A stretch of DNA of 24,570 bases from Alistipes sp. Lineage in GTDB: Bacteria > Bacteroidota > Bacteroidia > Bacteroidales > Rikenellaceae. The first letter of the stretch is position 1. The number at the start of each line of letters is the position of its first letter. A program made the translations under genes and the position numbers. Below, piece by piece: positions 16,144 to 23,322 of this stretch. The DNA lies in NCBI GenBank assembly GCA_017559615.1, contig JAFYRB010000043.1, positions 1-24,570 on the forward strand. Direction: 5' to 3'. The notes under the pieces are model-generated. The model saw only the letters and a program-made list of their open reading frames with translations, did not search any database and was not told where the DNA came from.

Positions 16144-17289
16144 CTACTCCAACTGCGAATCGCGAACACCATTAAGCATAGTGTGTATGTAGCGAGCAAT
16201 GGCAGGGTCCTGCGAAATAAAGCCAATCTCATCGCTCGAATATTTACTTGGGAAGGCAAAGATAGCCTGCGTTTTGCCATTCACAGCACTCATCCAACAA
16301 CACATCAAGATATTCTCCTTTAGGAGTAGTAGCTCGATGTTTGGCTGCTGGCTGAGCAAGTCGCATATGCTGAGCGTTATATCTTTGTACATATTGTAGA
16401 AATCGTTGTAGGTAATATCCTCATAGGACTTATCCATATAGGAACTTTTGATCTCATCCAATTTTGTAAATAGCTGATTTACACGCAATGTCGTAGCATC
16501 AACAGCACCCTGCTTCTGAGGCAGCGGCTCACGTAGTCCGTCTACAGTTGCCTTTATCTTCTTTTTATTGGCTTTGAACGACTCCTCGTAGTAGTGCTGT
16601 GTGAGATTTGCATAAACCAAATCCGAACGATAGATATTGTTGATAACCTTGTGTAGAGAGTCGCCACGCAATGGGTTCTTAACAAGGTAGTCATCGAAAT
16701 ATTCGTTTATCAAGGCTCTCTGTTTAGCCTCTATCTCCTCGTGAGAGTACATCTGAGGGACAATCTTATCACACTCATCTCTAAATTCCTTAACGCGCGT
16801 ACGATATGCATCCATATCACTACGCAACCCTCTCTTATACTCAGGACTCAACAACTTATCCTGAATCATCTGCTTAAATGGTCTTTGATTGACATCGTAG
16901 TACGCAATGGTGATATGGCAACCACGGTTTGTAAGAGTCATAAGATTCTCAATCATCCTTCGGAATCCTTCGGCATCGCTACGAATACCATAGTAAAGAA
17001 CATCCTCAAAGATGATTACCGAGTCCCTGATTTCAGACTTACCCTGATCCTCAATAGCACTATCTAGTAGATGGTTAATGTTGTCGATATACTCTGGGAA
17101 GAGACCAAGATAACGTGTTGATAATGAGCTTTGAATCTCCCTTAGATTATCAACAATCTGCTCTGACTCTTTGGTGCTGTTAATCATCTCATATGAGAAG
17201 AGAATGACCGAGAGCAGCAACGCAAAAGTCGCACTATCCATAATAAGTTTTAACTTCTTACCACCATTCTTAAAAAACTTATTCTCCAT
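16144..17289 (-). CDS. Membrane-anchored protein of unknown function
   Basis: A 381-residue protein I do not recognise. One N-terminal membrane helix (about residues 13-36, LIMDSATFALLLSVILFS) follows a basic start, so the bulk should face the periplasm or stay tethered to the membrane. Residues 58-68 have a conserved-looking TRYLGLFPEYI. Residues 89-132 alternate strand and helix (SVIIFEDVLYYGIRS, GCHITIAYYD), like half of an alpha/beta or phospholipase D-like fold, but no HKD motif is present. The middle is helical and charged. The C-terminus has a second strand-rich part ending in DEIGFISQDPAIARYIHTM. It is monocistronic, with its own promoter and terminator. A PLD-like sensor fold is a weak guess only. 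Confidence 0.8.
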   Translation of the reverse strand: MENKFFKNGGKKLKLIMDSATFALLLSVILFSYEMINSTKESEQIVDNLREIQSSLSTRYLGLFPEYIDNINHLLDSAIEDQGKSEIRDSVIIFEDVLYYGIRSDAEGFRRMIENLMTLTNRGCHITIAYYDVNQRPFKQMIQDKLLSPEYKRGLRSDMDAYRTRVKEFRDECDKIVPQMYSHEEIEAKQRALINEYFDDYLVKNPLRGDSLHKVINNIYRSDLVYANLTQHYYEESFKANKKKIKATVDGLREPLPQKQGAVDATTLRVNQLFTKLDEIKSSYMDKSYEDITYNDFYNMYKDITLSICDLLSQQPNIELLLLKENILMCCWMSAVNGKTQAIFAFPSKYSSDEIGFISQDPAIARYIHTMLNGVRDSQLE

Positions 17290-17342
17290 AAACTAATTTG
17301 GGTTAATATCTATCAAAAGTGATCGAAAAATCCTTACAATCA

Positions 17343-17373
17343 CAAATATAGCCCATTTTCTTTATATCTCAAA
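17343..17373 (-). promoter_or_regulatory. Bacteroidetes-type promoter for the membrane-anchored unknown gene
   Basis: Minus-strand TATATTTG at 17343-17350 with TTTG at 17370-17373, spacer 19 bases. It lies 53 bases upstream of the start codon at 17289. Confidence 0.7.
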
Positions 17374-17449
17374 ATAAATGCGCCTATAATTTTGTGGGAT
17401 GGAGATGGAGACGAGGGCTTGCTCGCAATAAGCTCGCAGACCAATAGAG

Positions 17450-17485
17450 ACAAAAAAACAAAACGGATGACTTTCGTCATCCGTT
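17450..17485 (-). terminator. Terminator after the decayed tRNA-Ser copy
   Basis: A perfect 10-base stem AACGGATGAC (17462-17471) and GTCATCCGTT (17476-17485) with loop TTTC. On the minus strand it is followed by a T-rich run. It mirrors the terminator that follows the intact tRNA-Ser at 17671-17698. Confidence 0.8.
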
Positions 17486-17486
17486 C

Positions 17487-17512
17487 TGCATTGTGATCGA
17501 GCGGAGAGGGAG
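17487..17512. repeat. Duplicated tRNA-Ser 3' end (remnant or att-like direct repeat)
   Basis: These 26 bases match 17699-17724, the 3' end of the intact tRNA-Ser plus its downstream flank, at 22 of 26 positions, including 12 identical bases (17501-17512 against 17713-17724). The similarity stops inside the acceptor/T-arm and no further tRNA follows. It is either the stump of a tandem tRNA copy or an attachment-site-like duplication left by an integrated element. Confidence 0.55.
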
Positions 17513-17662
17513 AATTGGCTACTACGCTCCCGATGGTCGCTCCGCTTAACGCCTTTCCCTTCTGCTTGCCGCAGGGGCCCTTGCAAGCCCACTGCGCAAA
17601 AGCGGCAAGCCGCCATCTTTTGTTTCCACACCTTCGTCTGCAAGTAAACTTGCGCCAAAGGT
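17513..17662. other. GC-rich, hairpin-rich insert between the tRNA-Ser gene and the copy of its 3' end
   Basis: The stretch is markedly more GC-rich than the AT-rich flanks. It contains a perfect nine-base inverted repeat GCTTGCCGC (17564-17572) / GCGGCAAGC (17602-17610), a competing internal GCAAGC partner and a smaller GCAAG/CTTGC stem near 17640. Reading frames across it on the minus strand are low-complexity and run into the tRNA, so I do not call a gene. It could be a structured RNA, a repetitive element or the scar of an integrated element. Confidence 0.45.
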
Positions 17663-17698
17663 ATAAAAACAAAAGGTATCGATTTCTCGATACCTTTT
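17663..17698 (-). terminator. Terminator of tRNA-Ser
   Basis: Stem GGTATCGA (17675-17682) / TCGATACC (17687-17694), loop TTTC, extended by four A-T pairs on each side. On the minus strand it is followed by a T-rich tail. It lies 16 bases after the tRNA 3' end. Confidence 0.85.
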
Positions 17699-17713
17699 TG
17701 CTTCGTGGTCTAG

Positions 17714-17798
17714 CGGAGAGGGAGGGATTCGAACCCCCGGTGCCTCGCAGCACAACGGTTTTCAAGACCGCCGCAATCGACCACTCTGCCACCTCTCC
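17714..17798 (-). tRNA. tRNA-Ser(UGA)
   Basis: An 85-base type II tRNA. The acceptor stem GGAGAGG (17792-17798, minus strand) pairs with CCTCTCC (17715-17721), with discriminator G at 17714. The anticodon loop CTTGAAA carries anticodon TGA for UCA codons, closed by a GCGGT/ACCGT stem. A long variable arm typical of tRNA-Ser follows (GTGCTGCGAGGCAC). The T-arm has GGTTCGAATCC. CCA is not encoded. A promoter and terminator flank it, so it is transcribed alone. Confidence 0.97.
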
Positions 17799-17804
17799 AA
17801 AGGA

Positions 17805-17836
17805 CAAAAGTATAGACTTTTTTTTAAACCACCAAA
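17805..17836 (-). promoter_or_regulatory. Promoter of tRNA-Ser
   Basis: Minus-strand TACTTTTG at 17805-17812 with TTTG at 17833-17836, spacer 20 bases, immediately upstream of the tRNA 5' end. The close spacing means very little leader would be removed by RNase P. Confidence 0.6.
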
Positions 17837-18079
17837 TATTTTTGTAAATATTTTTTAATTATTTTTATCGCCCACTCATAACACACTGTATGTCTGAATA
17901 TTACACAGCGGTAAAATTTTATTATTTTTTGAGCAAAATCTAAGTCATTCATCATTTTTAGGTAAAAAGGGCCGAGATGCGCTCTCGATGGCAGGTATGG
18001 TTTTCGCCCAGTTGAGCATAAAAAAGGCTGCTATTTACGCTCAAAAAAGTGGATCTTTGGCGGATTTTGGTGCACGACA
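17837..18079. other. AT-rich intergenic region between tRNA-Ser and the L,D-transpeptidase gene
   Basis: No gene is seen on either strand. It contains a small perfect hairpin CGAGA/TCTCG near 17973-17987 and an inverted repeat TTGAGC/GCTCAA spanning about 18012-18045. Neither has a terminator-like T-run of convincing quality. The stretch separates two divergent promoters. Confidence 0.4.
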
Positions 18080-18110
18080 TTTTAAATTCTACTAAAAAAG
18101 ACTACCTTTG
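18080..18110 (+). promoter_or_regulatory. Promoter of the L,D-transpeptidase gene
   Basis: TACCTTTG at 18103-18110 fits TAnnTTTG. A TTTA at 18081-18084 lies 18 bases upstream as a weak -33 element. The start codon is 25 bases downstream. Confidence 0.6.
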
Positions 18111-18135
18111 TGGGAGTATTATATAACAAGCAGAT

Positions 18136-18657
18136 ATGCGCTACCTATTTTTTATATTGATGATGGCCTTTGCGCAAATTGCCTATGGTCAGGAGGTGAA
18201 CAACGAGCCTACACCTACGCCTCCATATCACATCTCTATCTCGAAGCAAACTATGGAGCTTACGCTCTACGATGCCAACGATATGGTTGTCAAGACCTAC
18301 CCGATCGCTTGCGGCAAGAACTTAGGCAATAAGGTCAAAAGTGGCGATATGCGCACACCAGAGGGAGTGTTCACCGTGCAGGAGGTTGTCAACTCATCAA
18401 ATTGGCAGCACGACTTCAACGATGGCAAGGGTATGATTGCAGGCGCATACGGTCCCTATTTCATCCGTCTGCTTACACCTCCACATCGCGGCATCGGCAT
18501 ACACGGCACTCACGATGATACCTCTATCGGCACTCGCGCCACAGAGGGCTGTATCCGTATGCACAACAGCGACTTGCGCGAACTAAAGCCATATATTACG
18601 GTTGGTATGACAGTGGAGATTTTAACATCCGAAGCCGACCAAGCAGCGATGAAGTAG
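18136..18657 (+). CDS. Exported L,D-transpeptidase (YkuD domain)
   Basis: A 173-residue periplasmic enzyme of the YkuD family (PF03734), which forms 3-3 peptidoglycan crosslinks or attaches proteins to peptidoglycan by a cysteine-dependent reaction. Residues 1-18 are a signal peptide (MRYLFFILMMAFAQIAYG, then QE). The YkuD domain starts at about residue 31 with ISISKQTMELTLYD. It contains TPEGVFTV at 74-81 and the catalytic stretch GIGIHGTHD (His123) followed by ATEGCIRMHN with Cys139. The usual S-H-G-C is here T-E-G-C, a change seen in many small family members. It lacks LysM or other wall-binding domains. It is transcribed alone, with a promoter just upstream and a terminator just downstream. 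Confidence 0.93.
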   Translation: MRYLFFILMMAFAQIAYGQEVNNEPTPTPPYHISISKQTMELTLYDANDMVVKTYPIACGKNLGNKVKSGDMRTPEGVFTVQEVVNSSNWQHDFNDGKGMIAGAYGPYFIRLLTPPHRGIGIHGTHDDTSIGTRATEGCIRMHNSDLRELKPYITVGMTVEILTSEADQAAMK

Positions 18658-18677
18658 CGATACAGACTATGCAAAAC

Positions 18678-18720
18678 AAATATAGGTGCTCTCACACTCT
18701 GAGCGCGCCTATATTTTATC
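18678..18720 (+). terminator. Terminator of the L,D-transpeptidase gene, possibly bidirectional
   Basis: Arms AAATATAGG (18678-18686) and CCTATATTT (18708-18716) are perfectly complementary, with an inner GCTC/GAGC stem, and are followed by T-rich sequence. The preceding A-rich stretch means it may also stop transcription of the convergent CotH gene. Confidence 0.8.
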
Positions 18721-18730
18721 GGTATAACAC

Positions 18731-20344
18731 CTATCTCGATGGAATCGACGAAGCCTTAACCTTAAAGAAGTTCATCGACGAATTCGCATTCAACAGACGG
18801 TAGTCGTATATATTACTCCAACCGGCAGGGCGATCCTTAATCTCGCAGTCCTCGCCGGTATCGTTATCCACATATGCGCTAATCATATTGTGCCAGCCAT
18901 TGATACGGGCAATAGAGTGCGTATAGTAGAATAGATCATTCGCAGGATCGCAAAGCTCATTCAAGGCATCGACATAAATCTTACGATACTCCTCAAACTG
19001 CAACAACTTGCCAATAAGAGGGCGATTATTGGTATCACCCCAATTAAGCGGATTCTGTCGGCCTGAATCGCTCTGCACGCCACAATTAGCCGATGTACCG
19101 AGGGTGTTGTCGTAGTCGAATGGGATAAAGAAGAATTTGTAATTGCTCTTATCCGACGAGTTAAAGTAGATATAGTAGTTATTACCATTGTTCCAATAGT
19201 CATCCCACATACCCACAACAACATTTACGGCATAGGTGCGAAGCAACAATTCCACATCGCACACCGAAGATATCCAGCTACGGAACTCCTCGCCCTGAAG
19301 CTTTGTGAGGTTACGCGAGAACTCTATCAACTGCTCCTTTGCGGCATTGAAGTTCTCGGTGTTGGTCTTAAGCTCATAGGTGTACGCCGTACCCGAGTCA
19401 TCATCATAATACATCGATGCACTGCGTATATTATCATAGTTTAGGTCGGCTGGCGAGCTGGCATAGCTACACTTCCAAAGGTTGTGCTTATGGTCGCCAA
19501 ACATATCCTTACGCCTCTTTACAAACTTATCATCTATAGCCTCAATCATCTCGTAGACACCATAGTATGCTGGCTGAGAATCCCCCTCTACGTGTATCCA
19601 CAAGCGGCAGTATGAGCTATATGCTGCAGTCCAGATACCAAAGCGACGGAAGAGGTCGTAGCAGTACAACTCACGACAGTAGGCTCTATCATCCTTATGC
19701 CACTTTAGGTAGATCTTACGCACGTTATACAACTCGTGAGCATCATCTTTCTGATACTTGCGCAAGTTAAGTGTGAAGTGACAATGGTGCCAATCGGCAT
19801 TGTTGCGCTTATGCTTCTCGCCACCATTACCCTCAGGACGACGGCGCGAGGTGTTACCACGTAGGCGCAGACCTGCATCTGCAAAGGTGTGCTTCTCGCC
19901 CTTAGACTCGAACTCTGCATCGCAGTGGATATAGTGAGTGGTCTGACTATTTGAATCGTAAGCACTAAGAAGCTCGTTCCACTGGCTCTCGGTGACGCTG
20001 ATATGAATCTCTGGCAACACATTCATATCGAATACCCAAGCTAACTCATCCGATGTCCAATTACCACTAGGCTCCTCTATAGGCTCATCTCCAGGCTCAG
20101 TGGTGCCATCATCTGGCTCATCACCACCATCCTCTCCAGGCTCAGTGTTATCATCACCAGACTCTGTATTATCATCCTCACCAGGCTTCTGGTTACCTCC
20201 AACAGACTCCTCGGTCCAGCCACCGCCATTACTAACTTCATCATCTACGATTGGCAGTAGATCGTCAATAGTACAACCCGCCAACACCATCGCAACAACG
20301 GCATAGAGAGCGATATATAAAGAGGACAGATTAAATCTTTTCAT
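18731..20344 (-). CDS. CotH-kinase domain lipoprotein (paralog 1)
   Basis: A 537-residue lipoprotein. Starting at the ATG at 20344 gives a clean lipoprotein signal (MKRFNLSSLYIALYAVVAM, then VLAGC with Cys24); the ATG ten codons upstream would weaken it. Residues ~40-95 are an acidic, Pro/Gly-rich linker with repeated GEDDNTE/DDNTEPG-like units, probably a surface spacer. The rest is a CotH kinase domain (PF08757): AGLRLRGNTSRRRPEG, VRKIYLKWHKDD, YYGVYEMIEAIDDKFVKRR and the metal-binding FIPFDYDNTLG. CotH of Bacillus is a protein kinase of the spore coat; in Bacteroidales the substrates are unknown. It is closely similar to the next gene upstream, as a tandem duplication, and has its own promoter. 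Confidence 0.9.
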   Translation of the reverse strand: MKRFNLSSLYIALYAVVAMVLAGCTIDDLLPIVDDEVSNGGGWTEESVGGNQKPGEDDNTESGDDNTEPGEDGGDEPDDGTTEPGDEPIEEPSGNWTSDELAWVFDMNVLPEIHISVTESQWNELLSAYDSNSQTTHYIHCDAEFESKGEKHTFADAGLRLRGNTSRRRPEGNGGEKHKRNNADWHHCHFTLNLRKYQKDDAHELYNVRKIYLKWHKDDRAYCRELYCYDLFRRFGIWTAAYSSYCRLWIHVEGDSQPAYYGVYEMIEAIDDKFVKRRKDMFGDHKHNLWKCSYASSPADLNYDNIRSASMYYDDDSGTAYTYELKTNTENFNAAKEQLIEFSRNLTKLQGEEFRSWISSVCDVELLLRTYAVNVVVGMWDDYWNNGNNYYIYFNSSDKSNYKFFFIPFDYDNTLGTSANCGVQSDSGRQNPLNWGDTNNRPLIGKLLQFEEYRKIYVDALNELCDPANDLFYYTHSIARINGWHNMISAYVDNDTGEDCEIKDRPAGWSNIYDYRLLNANSSMNFFKVKASSIPSR

Positions 20345-20394
20345 ACCATTATTATTTATATAAGAGATTGGCACACTGATGCCAATAGTCGCTA

Positions 20395-20402
20395 CAAAGG
20401 TA
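20395..20402 (-). promoter_or_regulatory. Promoter -7 element of CotH paralog 1
   Basis: Minus-strand TACCTTTG matches TAnnTTTG, about 50 bases before the start codon at 20344. No clear TTTG partner is seen upstream. Paralog 2 has the identical octamer at nearly the same distance. Confidence 0.5.
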
Positions 20403-20504
20403 GTAACTTTTAGCGAGTATTTCCAATTATATCAGATTATTTTCTTGGATTACACCATCTGCCGAACATAACTCACATAACACACTCCACACAAAAAACA
20501 CCTC

Positions 20505-20544
20505 TCTCCAAAAGCAAACGCACCCAACCACGAGATTGGGTGCG
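20505..20544 (-). terminator. Terminator of CotH paralog 2
   Basis: A perfect nine-base GC-rich stem CGCACCCAA (20519-20527) / TTGGGTGCG (20536-20544), loop of eight. On the minus strand it is followed by TTTGCTTTTGG. It lies 30 bases after the stop at 20574. Confidence 0.8.
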
Positions 20545-20573
20545 CTGCGGCTATTTCATAGGCCCATAGACGA

Positions 20574-22043
20574 CTACTTTGCAGGTATCGATGCCGCCTT
20601 AATCTTGAAAAAGTTCATCGGCGAATTTGGGTCGAGAATACGGTAATCGTAATTGTTACCCCACCCCGCTGGATGATCCTCAATATAGCAATCCTCACCA
20701 GTATCGTTGTAGACATATGGACGAATCATATCGTGCCATTTCTGAATACGGTTGTGTGATGCCTGATAGTAGAAGAAATCCTTCGATGGACTACACAATT
20801 CATTCATCGCCTTGACAAAAATCTCACGGTAGTCTTTGAATTCTAAAATCTTACCGATGAGAGGGCTGCTTTCTGTATTACCCCAGTTAAACGGATCGTG
20901 AGTACCCGAGTCACCTTGAACACCACAGTTGTGCGATGTGCCAAGAGTGTTGTCGTAATCGAAAGGAATCAAGAACACCTTATAGTTCTCCATATCCGTA
21001 GAATTGAAGTAGAGGTAGTAGTTGTTGGCATTGTTCCAGTAGTCATCCCACATACCTACAACGATACTTACCGCATAGGTCTGCATCAACAACTTAACGT
21101 CACATACCGTAGCAATCCAATCGTGAAACTCTTTACCTTCGAGTGTTGTAAGTTTACGCGAGAACTCTATCAACTGCGCCTTTGCAGCCTCGAAATTCTC
21201 CACATTGGTCTTAAGTTCGTAGGTAGCATATGCTCCCGAATCATCATCCCAACGGATATTCGCATTCCTGATTTGATTATAATTTAGATTTGCTGGATTG
21301 ACACACTTCCATAGGTTGTGCTTATGGTCGCCAAACATATCTTTACGCCTCTTTACGAACTTATCATCTATAGCCTCAATCATCTCATACACTCCATAGT
21401 AAGCAGGCTTATAATCGCCCTCTACGTGTATCCACAAACGGCAATATGAACTATATGGTGCCGTCCAAACACCATAGCGACGGAAGAGGTCATAGCAGTA
21501 CAACTCACGGCAATAGGCGGCATCATCCTTATGCCACTTTAGATATATCTTACGCACATTGCGTAACTCGTGGTCATCATCCTTCTGAAACTTGCGCAAG
21601 TTGAGCGTAAAATGGCAATGATGCCAGTCAGCATAATCGCGCGGGTGCACCTCGCCCCAATAACCCTCGGGACGGCGACGCGAGGTATTACCCCTTAGAC
21701 GCAAGCCTGCATCCGCAAAGCTATAGAACACATCCTTCGACTTAAACTCGGCATCACAGTGTACGTAGTGATTCGTGCCAGAGTTCTGATCGTAGCTCAT
21801 AAGGAGCTCATTCCACTGCTCCTCTGTCACATTGATACGCACCTCAGGCAACACATCCATATCAAAGACCCAAGACAACTCCTCGTGCACCCAAGGCGTA
21901 CCCGCAACCTCTTCTACAGAGCTATCATTACCAGATGAGCCACCAAAGCCACTAAGCCAATCATCTGTCGCACAACTAGCCAAGGACAAAGAGATTGCGA
22001 CACATACAACGCTAAAAAGATTGAGTATACCGAACTTTTTCAT
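20574..22043 (-). CDS. CotH-kinase domain lipoprotein (paralog 2)
   Basis: A 489-residue lipoprotein. I start at the ATG at 22043, which gives MKKFGILNLFSVVCVAISLS then LASC with lipidated Cys24. The frame is open 69 codons further upstream, but that part crosses the promoter and has no signal peptide. A short linker (unlike the long acidic one of paralog 1) leads into the same CotH kinase domain: AGLRLRGNTSRRRPEG, VRKIYLKWHKDD, VYEMIEAIDDKFVKRR, LIPFDYDNTLG. The domain is very similar to paralog 1 throughout, including many Trp, Tyr and Cys positions. It has its own promoter and terminator, so the pair can be regulated apart. Role and substrate are unknown; export to the cell envelope is well supported. 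Confidence 0.9.
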   Translation of the reverse strand: MKKFGILNLFSVVCVAISLSLASCATDDWLSGFGGSSGNDSSVEEVAGTPWVHEELSWVFDMDVLPEVRINVTEEQWNELLMSYDQNSGTNHYVHCDAEFKSKDVFYSFADAGLRLRGNTSRRRPEGYWGEVHPRDYADWHHCHFTLNLRKFQKDDDHELRNVRKIYLKWHKDDAAYCRELYCYDLFRRYGVWTAPYSSYCRLWIHVEGDYKPAYYGVYEMIEAIDDKFVKRRKDMFGDHKHNLWKCVNPANLNYNQIRNANIRWDDDSGAYATYELKTNVENFEAAKAQLIEFSRKLTTLEGKEFHDWIATVCDVKLLMQTYAVSIVVGMWDDYWNNANNYYLYFNSTDMENYKVFLIPFDYDNTLGTSHNCGVQGDSGTHDPFNWGNTESSPLIGKILEFKDYREIFVKAMNELCSPSKDFFYYQASHNRIQKWHDMIRPYVYNDTGEDCYIEDHPAGWGNNYDYRILDPNSPMNFFKIKAASIPAK

Positions 22044-22089
22044 ATCAAAATGTTTAATGTGATAGAACATCGCATAATGGCGATTACCA

Positions 22090-22097
22090 CAAAGGTA
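22090..22097 (-). promoter_or_regulatory. Promoter -7 element of CotH paralog 2
   Basis: Minus-strand TACCTTTG, 46 bases before the start codon at 22043, identical to the element of paralog 1. No strong -33 element is visible. Confidence 0.5.
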
Positions 22098-22204
22098 CGA
22101 AACTTTTCTCGGTTCGCACCCTATTTTGCAACGATTTTTATCTATATACACACATTCGTGGTACGGTGGCAACACTTTCAAAACCATAGACACCACACCA
22201 TAGC

Positions 22205-22246
22205 AAAAAAATAGTGGCCACCTCCAATGGAGATAGCCACCTATTT
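22205..22246 (-). terminator. Terminator of the ExbB-ExbD operon
   Basis: An imperfect but long hairpin: AATAGGTGGC and CTCC on the minus strand pair with GGAG and GCCACTATT, with a small internal loop. It is followed by a run of seven T. It lies about 20 bases after the last stop codon. Confidence 0.8.
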
Positions 22247-22264
22247 TCAAGAGTAGGACTCGGA

Positions 22265-22720
22265 CTACTTCTCAACTGCGCGTGCAGCGTATGAGATGTT
22301 CAAAGCCTCAGCCTTACGCAACTCCTGCTTTACAGAGGTAAGCTTACCTACTGTAGCGCCCTCGTCGACGCGAAGGTTAACAACAATCTCATTAGGGCCA
22401 ACACCCTTAGTAACTGTTGTTGCTGAGATAAAGTCACGAATATCCTCAACCTCGCGAGTCTGGTCGTTGAGCTGAATCTTCAACGCATCCTCGCCCTTGG
22501 CAGCGCCAATAGGTTTACCCATCCAAATGTTTACAAGATTTTTCTTGTCGAGCTCAGTGATCTCATTAGCCTCAGGCATCTGCACAGATACCAATGGATC
22601 TACCTCACGCATCGTTGTAGCCGCCATAAAGAAGAATAGAAGCATAAATACGATGTCAGGAAGTGACGAGGTCGACATTGCGGGCACTTCACGCTTGCCC
22701 TTTTTTGCCATTACTGCCAT
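22265..22720 (-). CDS. ExbD/TolR family biopolymer transport protein (second copy)
   Basis: A 151-residue inner-membrane protein that, with an ExbB/TolQ-like partner, turns proton flow into mechanical work on a periplasmic or outer-membrane target. It has a short cytoplasmic N-terminus, then one membrane helix SLPDIVFMLLFFFMAATTM (about residues 19-37) with the ion-carrying Asp22, then a periplasmic TolR-like domain. The start at 22720 follows the stop of the other ExbD gene by two bases; a second ATG three codons in is equally possible. The operon is ExbB-like, membrane protein, ExbD, ExbD, so two different ExbD proteins probably share one ExbB. The target, TonB- or Tol-like, is not in the window. 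Confidence 0.92.
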   Translation of the reverse strand: MAVMAKKGKREVPAMSTSSLPDIVFMLLFFFMAATTMREVDPLVSVQMPEANEITELDKKNLVNIWMGKPIGAAKGEDALKIQLNDQTREVEDIRDFISATTVTKGVGPNEIVVNLRVDEGATVGKLTSVKQELRKAEALNISYAARAVEK

Positions 22721-22722
22721 AA

Positions 22723-23319
22723 CTACTTCTTTGTTTGATCGTTAGGTTCTGCCTCAGATATCTTCATAGGTACAGCCTTGCGAATGTGCTGGGCCTCAAG
22801 ATCGTTCAACTCATCATACTTCGAGCCATACACCTGACGAGCGATGTCGTCACGATATAGGTTGAAGGCGTGAGTAAGCTCATCCTGCACCTTTAGATAT
22901 ATTTTATACTCTGTTTCGTCATCGGCCTTCAAAGAGACAAGACCCTCGCTGACTTTGTAATTAGCACCGTCAATCTCAACATCCTTCTTGTTTGAACGGT
23001 CAGGATCAACAAGGAAGAAGTATACCTCACGTGATAGACGAGAGTGCTCGCCTACACGACGGAGGTCATTTGAACGATACTCCTCAGTGCCAACCATAAT
23101 GGCACCGCTACGCGATACGTTTACCTTAAGTACGTTTCGCTCGTTAACGTCAACGTCGTTCTGCTGCTCTTTAGGGTCGATCCACGGTGGAAGCGTACGC
23201 TTCATACCTGTGTCGACATCCATCGTAGTTGTCACCAAGAAGAATATCAACAGCAGGAAAGCGATATCCGCCATTGAGCTGGAGTTAATCTCTCCCGCCT
23301 TTTTCTTAGCTCTTGCCAT
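22723..23319 (-). CDS. ExbD/TolR family biopolymer transport protein (first copy)
   Basis: A 198-residue ExbD-like protein. The membrane helix is SMADIAFLLLIFFLVTTTM (about residues 15-33), with the conserved Asp18. The periplasmic part is longer than usual, with an insertion of about 50 mostly charged residues after VYFFLVDPDR and a tail rich in Glu and Lys. Standard ExbD proteins are about 140 residues. It sits three bases after the preceding gene and two bases before the next ExbD gene, so the three are surely cotranscribed. Two unlike ExbD proteins side by side suggest a heteromeric rotor shaft. Confidence 0.92.
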   Translation of the reverse strand: MARAKKKAGEINSSSMADIAFLLLIFFLVTTTMDVDTGMKRTLPPWIDPKEQQNDVDVNERNVLKVNVSRSGAIMVGTEEYRSNDLRRVGEHSRLSREVYFFLVDPDRSNKKDVEIDGANYKVSEGLVSLKADDETEYKIYLKVQDELTHAFNLYRDDIARQVYGSKYDELNDLEAQHIRKAVPMKISEAEPNDQTKK

Positions 23320-23322
23320 AAA

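Noticed and set aside
17340..17807. 155-codon minus-strand reading frame across the tRNA-Ser region
   Set aside because: It runs straight through the tRNA-Ser gene and two terminators; the beginning is simply the tRNA translated in frame. The rest is GC-rich low-complexity sequence with no start signal.
22044..22250. 69-codon N-terminal extension of CotH paralog 2
   Set aside because: It crosses the promoter and has no signal peptide, whereas the ATG at 22043 opens a textbook lipoprotein signal.
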